From: Candidatus Nealsoniibacteriota bacterium
GTDB lineage: Bacteria; Patescibacteriota; Minisyncoccia; Minisyncoccales; GWA2-38-27
DNA length: 6,636 nt
Assembly: GCA_003559065.1 (NCBI GenBank)
Contig: PWMZ01000053.1
Coordinates: 1-6,636, forward strand
Reading direction: 5' to 3'
The translations under genes were made by a program, and so were the position numbers. The notes under the pieces were generated by a model that saw only the letters and a list, made by a program, of their open reading frames with translations, made no database searches and was not told the DNA's origin. Of the stretch, positions 1 to 5,238 are shown piece after piece; the stretch's first letter is position 1, and every line of letters starts with the position of its first letter.

Positions 1-863
1 ACGGAATTACCAGAGAAAGAGTCCGCCAAATTGAAGCGGAAGCTTTAGAAATTATTAGAAAAAAAGCAGAAAAGTACCAGGACGTTTTTAATTATATTTT
101 AGAAACCATAGATTCTTTTGGTGGAGTCAAAGAAGAAAAAGAGCTTCTCTCTTATTTAGGCAAGGATGAAAGTGCCGTTTCTTTTTTTCTTTTTTTAACT
201 GATGGGATTGAAAGAAAAGCAGCCGATAAGGATTTTTACTATTTTTGGTATAAAAAAGGATCTTTAGGTAGGGCTAAGCAAGAAATTACTAAAATTATTA
301 AATTTTTCAAGAAAAAGGAAAAACCAATAAGAATTGAAGAAATTAAAGTAGGTTTGGACAAAAAAGTGGTTGAGTCATATATCGGTATTTCCAAAAGAAT
401 TCAAAAAACTCCGGATGGCAAGGTTGGTTTAGATAATTGGATAGAAGTAAATCCAAGAGGAACTAAAGATAAAGCCTATTTATTATTTAAAAAAATGGGA
501 ACACCTCTTCATTTTGCTCAGGTAGCTTCTTTGATTAAAAACTCTCCTTATGCTCAAATTGGCGGCAACAGAAGTCATCCGACTACTGTTCACAATGAAT
601 TAATAAAAGACTCAAGATTTGTTTTAGTAGGAAGGGGTATTTATGCCTTGAAAGAGTGGGGCTATGAAAGAGGAGAAGTAAAAGACGTTATTTTTAATCT
701 TTTGAAGAAAAAAGGTCCTTTACCTAAGGATGAAATTTTTGAAGGTGTTTTGGAAAAAAGGTTCGTTCAAAAAAATACTATTTATTTAAATTTACAAGAT
801 AAGAACAAGTTTTTAAGAGACGAGAAAGGAAGATATTGTGTTAGAAGAGTAGAAGAGGCATAA
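1..863 (+). CDS. Sigma-70 region 4 / HARE-HTH DNA-binding protein, 5' end outside window
   Basis: The reading frame is open from the left edge (first full codon at base 3) to TAA at 861-863, giving 286 visible residues. Residues 1-17 (GITRERVRQIEAEALEI) match the recognition helix of sigma-70 region 4, which contacts the -35 element. Residues of about 155-222 (NPRGTKDKAYLLFKKMG, then GTPLHFAQVASLI, then GRGIYALKEWGY) match a HARE-HTH domain, the winged-helix fold of the RNA polymerase delta subunit. The last 60 residues look like a further small winged helix (LLKKKGPLPKDEIFEGV). The stretch between is helical, with no family I recognise. A role in transcription, binding promoter DNA or RNA polymerase, is inferred. 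From memory, CPR relatives of this layout have region 4 near the N-terminus and lack sigma regions 2 and 3, so perhaps 60-70 codons are missing; this cannot be seen here. A TTG at 354 could be misread as a start, but both domains and the frame run through it. Confidence 0.85.
   Translation, partial: GITRERVRQIEAEALEIIRKKAEKYQDVFNYILETIDSFGGVKEEKELLSYLGKDESAVSFFLFLTDGIERKAADKDFYYFWYKKGSLGRAKQEITKIIKFFKKKEKPIRIEEIKVGLDKKVVESYIGISKRIQKTPDGKVGLDNWIEVNPRGTKDKAYLLFKKMGTPLHFAQVASLIKNSPYAQIGGNRSHPTTVHNELIKDSRFVLVGRGIYALKEWGYERGEVKDVIFNLLKKKGPLPKDEIFEGVLEKRFVQKNTIYLNLQDKNKFLRDEKGRYCVRRVEEA
854..858 (+). promoter_or_regulatory. Possible Shine-Dalgarno site for the membrane-anchor gene
   Basis: AGAGG lies within the last codons of the upstream gene, 11 bases before the ATG at 870. 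The spacing is a little long, but this is the only purine-rich SD-like match found before any of the four starts in the window. The other three starts (2192, 3841, 5235) have no convincing SD and may depend on coupling to the gene upstream. Confidence 0.45.
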
Positions 864-869
864 ATTTTA

Positions 870-2186
870 ATGTTTGAACTTTTGCAAAATATTGATTTTC
901 AACAAATCAATTATTACTTTCAAGTTTTTTTAGATTTCTTTTTAAGATGGTTTTGGCTTTTACTTCCATTTATATTATGGAAGCCTTTTTCTTATCTGTG
1001 GCTTTGGTGGAGAAATAGCGCCTTTGATGATACTATTAATAAAATCTTATTAGAAGTAAGAATTCCTAAAGAGGTTTTAAAGCCCATGCGCGCGATGGAG
1101 ACCGTTGTAGCTGGGATTAATCAGATTATGTATGATCCGCCTGATACTTGGGAAAAATGGGTTGAGGGGAAATATCAAGTATCTGCCAATTTAGAAATAG
1201 CTTCGATAGATGGTATTCCGCATTTTTTTCTAAGAATTCCAGATTCAGTTGAAGATTCTATCAAGTCGGTTATTTATGCTCAATATCCCGATGCGGAAAT
1301 AACTAGGGCCCCAGACTATACTAAAATGGTTCCCCAAGATATTCCCAATGAGGAATGGGATTTATGGGGAGATAATTATGTTTTGTTAAATAATGAAGCT
1401 TATCCGATTAAAACTTACAAAGACTTTGAAACAGAAACAGAAAGATTGGAAGAGAAAAAAATAGACCCTATGTCTGCCCTGCTAGAAGGGATAACTCAAA
1501 CAGGCCCAGGGGAACAAATATGGCTTCAAATAAAAATGACACCAATAGAGGGTAAATATTGGGCTGATGAAGTAAGGGATCAATTAGCTAAAAGAATTAA
1601 AGAGAAAAGAGTTGTTAATAAGCTTATGATAGAACAAGCAGCCGATGTTTTATTCGCCGGTGTTATTCCTACTGGTCCAGAAGTTATCGAAGATGATACG
1701 AGTATTATCCCTCCAGAGATGAAATTAACCCCGGGGGAAAGAAAGCTATTAGAATCGGTTGAAAATAAAATGAGCAAAACGCCGTTAAAAACTGCTATTA
1801 GATTTATTTATTTAGGGAAAAGAGAAAGTTTTGTGAAGTCTAGACTAAGGTTGGTTTTTGGTTTTTTTGGTTCTTTTACTCTTGCTAGTTCGAATATGTT
1901 AAAGCCATTGGGTCAGCCAACTATTACCAAAATCAAAAAAAGCTTCTTTCTTCCTATTAATCTCTTAAGGCGAAGAAGGGGTTATTTAAGAAAAAGGAAT
2001 CTTTTTAAAAAGTACAAAAGAAGGATAAGTCCTTTTTATCCTCGGCCAGGGGGAACTTTTATTCTTAGTATTGAAGAGTTAGCTACCTTGTTTCACTTTC
2101 CTGGTAAGGGAGTTACCCCAGCTCCTTTTGTTGAAAGGGTCGAGACTAAGAAGAAAAGGCCACCGATAGATTTACCTACTGAATAA
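870..2186 (+). CDS. Membrane-anchored partner protein of VirD4/HerA-like ATPase
   Basis: 438 residues, ATG start 6 bases after the previous stop. Residues of about 17-46 form one long aromatic-rich membrane segment (FFLRWFWLLLPFILW). The part before it is mildly acidic and the part after has K/R, so the large C-terminal part is predicted to be cytoplasmic. The soluble region shows the conserved pattern I associate with proteins next to or fused to conjugative-type ATPases: SANLEIASIDGIPHFFLRIP (105-124), YAQYPDAEI (136-144), GEQIWLQIKMTP (214-225), and ERKLLESVENKMSK (290-303) followed by IRFIYLGKRESF. A strongly basic patch lies at 367-385 (RRRR, KRNLFKKYKRR). The tail ELATLFHFPG (403-412) plus PPIDLP (431-436) resembles the linker that precedes the ATPase domain in fused relatives. 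From memory, unverified, the family may be Pfam DUF8128. Its role is inferred as membrane anchor or assembly platform for the ATPases encoded just downstream. No enzymatic motif was seen. Confidence 0.88.
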   Translation: MFELLQNIDFQQINYYFQVFLDFFLRWFWLLLPFILWKPFSYLWLWWRNSAFDDTINKILLEVRIPKEVLKPMRAMETVVAGINQIMYDPPDTWEKWVEGKYQVSANLEIASIDGIPHFFLRIPDSVEDSIKSVIYAQYPDAEITRAPDYTKMVPQDIPNEEWDLWGDNYVLLNNEAYPIKTYKDFETETERLEEKKIDPMSALLEGITQTGPGEQIWLQIKMTPIEGKYWADEVRDQLAKRIKEKRVVNKLMIEQAADVLFAGVIPTGPEVIEDDTSIIPPEMKLTPGERKLLESVENKMSKTPLKTAIRFIYLGKRESFVKSRLRLVFGFFGSFTLASSNMLKPLGQPTITKIKKSFFLPINLLRRRRGYLRKRNLFKKYKRRISPFYPRPGGTFILSIEELATLFHFPGKGVTPAPFVERVETKKKRPPIDLPTE

Positions 2187-2191
2187 TATTT

Positions 2192-3838
2192 ATGGATATA
2201 AATTATTTTGGCAGAACCAATTATAGAAACACCCAGAAAAAGTTCGGTATTAAGACCGAAGATCGGCGTCAGCATATGTACATTATCGGTAAAACCGGGG
2301 TAGGCAAAACCGTTCTTTTAAAAAACATGGCTCTTCAGGATATCAAAAACGGAAATGGAGTAACTATTGTTGACCCCCATGGAGAATTTGTTGAAGAGGT
2401 TTTAGATAGTGTTCCTTCCTACCGGACGAACGATGTAATTTATTTTAATCCAGCTGATACTAATTATCCGATTAGTTTTAATATTTTTGAAGTTAATGAC
2501 CCTAAATATAAGCACTTAGTTAGCTCGGGTTTAATGGGTGTTTTTACTAAGATCTGGGCCAATGTTTGGTCAGCCAGAATGGAATATATTTTAGCTAATT
2601 GTATTTTAGCTTTAATAGACACTCCTGGAGCCACTCTTTTGGGTATTCCTCGAATGCTAGTTGACAGAGATTATCGCCAAAAAATTGTTAATAATATTGA
2701 AGATCCAGTAGTTAAATCTTTTTGGATTAATGAATACGAAGAATGGTCCCCGAAATACCGGAATGAAGCCATCGCTCCCATTCAAAATAAAGTAGGCCAG
2801 TTTCTTAATGTCTCTTTAGTTAGAAATATTGTTGGCCAATCAAAAAGTACCATTGATTTGGCAGAAATAATGGATAATAAGAAGATTTTGTTGGTTAATG
2901 TTTCTAAAGGAAGAATTGGTGAAGACAATTCCGCTCTTTTAGGGGGAATATTAATTACAAAAATCCAGTTAGCAGCCATGGAAAGAGTAAGAATTCCGGA
3001 AGAAGAGAGAAAGGACTTTTATTTATACATCGATGAGTTTCAAAACTTTGTAACTGAGTCGTTTGCTAATATTTTATCTGAGGCAAGAAAATACCGTCTT
3101 AATTTAATTTTAGCCCATCAATATGTCGGTCAGCTGGTTGAAGACTCTAATACTAAAATAAGGGATGCTATTTTTGGTAATGTTGGCACCCTTGTTTCTT
3201 TCCGGGTGGGGGCAGCTGACGCTGAATTTTTAGAAAGAGAATTTTATCCGGAATTTACTATTGAAGATCTTGTCCATCTCCCTAATTATAGTATCTATTT
3301 AAAGCTAATGATTAACGGGATATCTTCTGATCCTTTTTCCGCTAAAACCTTGCCTCCTATAGAAGCAGAAAAGTCACCTCATAATAGAGATAAAATTATT
3401 AAAGTTTCTCGAGAAAGATACAGCAACCCTAAAGATATTGTTGAAGACAAAATTACTCGCTGGTCAGGAGCTTTGGAGTTTTCTGACAAGTCATCCTCTT
3501 CTGATAACCTACACGACGCCAAGTGTTCTCTTTGTCAAAAAGAAACCAAGGTTCCTTTCAAACCCGATGGGAAGCGGCCAGTTTATTGTAAGAATTGCCT
3601 TAAAAAGAGACCAAAAGAGGAAGAGACCAAGAAATCTTCTCCTAAAAAAGAACAAAAATCATCAGAACTAAAAGCTTTAGGGATAGAGTTTGAAGGAGAC
3701 AAAACCTCTTCGGCTTCTCTTGATAACTTAACTAAGAAAAAATCCGAAGAAAAGCCCAAGAAAAAATCGAGAAAAAAGGTAGATATTAAATCTTTAAGAG
3801 AAGCTCTTAAAAACTCATTAAAAAAAAATAAAGATTAA
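2192..3838 (+). CDS. VirD4/TraG/HerA-like ATPase with C-terminal zinc ribbon
   Basis: 548 residues, ATG start 5 bases after the upstream stop, without a clear SD. Walker A is GKTGVGKT (33-40). IVDPHGEF (59-66) is the strand after it, typical of TraD/HerA-type motors. Residues of about 100-225 form the helical insertion. Walker B is YLYIDEF (277-283, D281/E282). AHQ (308-310) is the sensor glutamine, and the FRVG around R338 is a candidate arginine finger. DPFSAKTLPP (380-389) ends the motor domain. Such proteins form hexamers that pump DNA or feed substrates to a type IV secretion-like channel using ATP. Added here are a zinc ribbon (C445, C448, C466, C469) and a tail of nearly 80 residues rich in lysine. 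No membrane segment is seen, unlike classic VirD4/TrwB; the gene directly upstream provides one. It is a paralogue of the next gene. Which substrate it moves cannot be told from the sequence. Confidence 0.92.
   Translation: MDINYFGRTNYRNTQKKFGIKTEDRRQHMYIIGKTGVGKTVLLKNMALQDIKNGNGVTIVDPHGEFVEEVLDSVPSYRTNDVIYFNPADTNYPISFNIFEVNDPKYKHLVSSGLMGVFTKIWANVWSARMEYILANCILALIDTPGATLLGIPRMLVDRDYRQKIVNNIEDPVVKSFWINEYEEWSPKYRNEAIAPIQNKVGQFLNVSLVRNIVGQSKSTIDLAEIMDNKKILLVNVSKGRIGEDNSALLGGILITKIQLAAMERVRIPEEERKDFYLYIDEFQNFVTESFANILSEARKYRLNLILAHQYVGQLVEDSNTKIRDAIFGNVGTLVSFRVGAADAEFLEREFYPEFTIEDLVHLPNYSIYLKLMINGISSDPFSAKTLPPIEAEKSPHNRDKIIKVSRERYSNPKDIVEDKITRWSGALEFSDKSSSSDNLHDAKCSLCQKETKVPFKPDGKRPVYCKNCLKKRPKEEETKKSSPKKEQKSSELKALGIEFEGDKTSSASLDNLTKKKSEEKPKKKSRKKVDIKSLREALKNSLKKNKD
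3524..3598 (+). other. Zinc-ribbon coding segment in the first ATPase
   Basis: The four cysteines C445, C448, C466 and C469 are arranged as CxxC-(17)-CxxC around VPFKPDGKRPVYC. This compact ribbon is familiar from several CPR protein families. It follows the motor domain after a serine-rich linker (residues 432-437) and precedes a lysine-rich tail. Zinc binding is inferred from the cysteine spacing. It is absent from the paralogous ATPase downstream. Confidence 0.8.
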
Positions 3839-3840
3839 CC

Positions 3841-5238
3841 ATGAAAGAAAAACCGAAAATTAGAAGGTTTAAGATAGCCCCTCCTCCTTCCGAGTTGCCT
3901 ATTCTTAATAAAGTTAATTCTGAAGAATGTTCTTTTTTTGGAAAGACTAACTACGAGGCGTCTTTAGAAGAAAAAAAGTTTATCTTTGGTATTAAAAGAG
4001 AAGATAGAAGAAGACATATTTACATGATCGGCAAAAGCGGGGTAGGAAAGTCAAAACTTTTAGAGTTATTAGTTCGTCAGGATATTGCTTATGGGCACGG
4101 CCTTTGTTTTATTGATCCTCATGGGGATGTTATAGAGGCTCTTTTGGATTTTATACCTAAAAGTCGAGTTCAAGACGTAGTTTTAATTGACCCTTCGGAC
4201 AGTAAATATCCTGCCTCTTTTAACCCTTTGGCAAACGTTCATCCTGAATTTAAACACCAATTAACCCAAGGATTAATCGAAGTAATGGAAAAACAATTCG
4301 GAGCTAATTGGACACCGAGACTAGAGCATGTTTTCCGCTTTACTTCTTTAGCTCTTTTAGATTACCCGGAAGCCACTATGAAAGGGATGGTTTCCATGTT
4401 AACCGATCGTAATTATCGCCAAAAAGTAGTCGAGTATATTGAAGATGACATGGTAAGAAGGTTTTGGGCTATTGAGTTTGCCGATTGGTCGGAAAAGTAT
4501 GACACCGAAGCTATTATTCCTTTGGTTAACAAATTAGCTCAATTTCTTTCCGATCCAATGTTGAGAAACATTTTTGGTCAGAAGGAAAATAAGATTAACC
4601 TGGAAAAATTAATGAACGAGAAAAAAATCATCCTTATTAATCTTTCCAAAGGAAGATTGGGAGAAGAAAACGCCAGCTTTTTTGGTTCTATGTTTATTAC
4701 TAAGATAAAGCAAGCTGGTATGGCTCGAGCGGCTATTCCTGAAGAGAGAAGATCAGACTTTTATCTTTATGTCGACGAGTTTCATAATTTAATGACCGAG
4801 ACTTTTGAAAATCTGTTATCTGAGGCAAGAAAATATGGGCTTTGTTTAACTGTTGCTCATCAATATATGGGGCAGCTTATTCCTCGAGTTCAGCAGGCGG
4901 TTTTAGGTAATACCGGCACCACTATTATTTTTCGGGTAGGGGGAGAAGATGCAGTAAAATTGGAACCGGAAATGTTACCAGTTTTTGAAGTCAAAGATAT
5001 GATTAATTTAGGAGTTCGAGATTTTTATATCAAAGAAACTATTGATGGTGACTCTTATGATCCTTTTTCAGCTGAGACACTCAATGTTTTAGCTCCCGAA
5101 CATCCTTCCAATAAGGAAGCTATTTTAAAAGAATCAAGAGAAAAATATGCCGTTGCCGTAGAAACAGCTAAAAAAATAATGGAAGAAGGGTCAAAAATTA
5201 CCAAACCCGAAAAGAAAAAAGAAGAACCGATAATATGA
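3841..5238 (+). CDS. VirD4/TraG/HerA-like ATPase, second paralogue
   Basis: 465 residues, ATG start 2 bases after the previous stop, no clear SD, ending in TGA. Walker A is GKSGVGKS (64-71), followed by FIDPHGDV (90-97). Walker B is YLYVDEF (308-314, D312/E313), the sensor glutamine is in AHQ (339-341), and FRVGGEDA (364-371) holds a candidate arginine finger at R365. By hand count it matches the upstream ATPase at 20 of 40 positions around Walker A and 29 of 41 from Walker B to the AHQ motif, so the two are clear paralogues. It differs in three ways: a 30-residue N-terminal extension with PPSELP (15-20), a deletion of about 5 residues after GQL (345), and no zinc ribbon, ending instead in a short K/E-rich tail. 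All catalytic motifs are intact, so it should be an active ATPase. Whether it forms its own hexamer or mixes with its paralogue is unknown. No membrane segment is seen. Confidence 0.92.
   Translation: MKEKPKIRRFKIAPPPSELPILNKVNSEECSFFGKTNYEASLEEKKFIFGIKREDRRRHIYMIGKSGVGKSKLLELLVRQDIAYGHGLCFIDPHGDVIEALLDFIPKSRVQDVVLIDPSDSKYPASFNPLANVHPEFKHQLTQGLIEVMEKQFGANWTPRLEHVFRFTSLALLDYPEATMKGMVSMLTDRNYRQKVVEYIEDDMVRRFWAIEFADWSEKYDTEAIIPLVNKLAQFLSDPMLRNIFGQKENKINLEKLMNEKKIILINLSKGRLGEENASFFGSMFITKIKQAGMARAAIPEERRSDFYLYVDEFHNLMTETFENLLSEARKYGLCLTVAHQYMGQLIPRVQQAVLGNTGTTIIFRVGGEDAVKLEPEMLPVFEVKDMINLGVRDFYIKETIDGDSYDPFSAETLNVLAPEHPSNKEAILKESREKYAVAVETAKKIMEEGSKITKPEKKKEEPII

Noticed and set aside
177..197. 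T-rich run that could be read as an intrinsic terminator
   Set aside because: It has no GC-rich hairpin before it and lies inside the coding frame, where it encodes a Phe/Leu stretch.
354..863. A 169-residue gene starting at TTG 354
   Set aside because: The frame is open without interruption from the left edge and carries the sigma region 4 helix upstream, so 354 is an internal codon of a longer gene.
1580..1777. Minus-strand open frame of 65 codons
   Set aside because: It lies wholly inside the membrane-protein gene, shows no recognisable motif or start signal, and is best explained as a shadow. The same holds for the other short minus-strand frames at 2093-2275, 2782-2979 and 5055-5288, and for the plus-strand frame at 3438-3671.
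2180..2194. A sequencing frameshift that falsely splits the membrane protein from the ATPase
   Set aside because: The upstream protein ends cleanly after a conserved-looking PPIDLP tail, the downstream frame has a TGA at 2180-2182 and then a well-placed ATG, and nearby genes show the same tight stop-start spacing. A real split is more likely, though read data would settle it.
3820..3828. Run of nine A's near the end of the first ATPase as a programmed frameshift site fusing it to the second
   Set aside because: Shifting into the frame of the next gene meets a TAA at once (3829-3831), and the other frame does not lead into the second ATPase, so no fusion product results.
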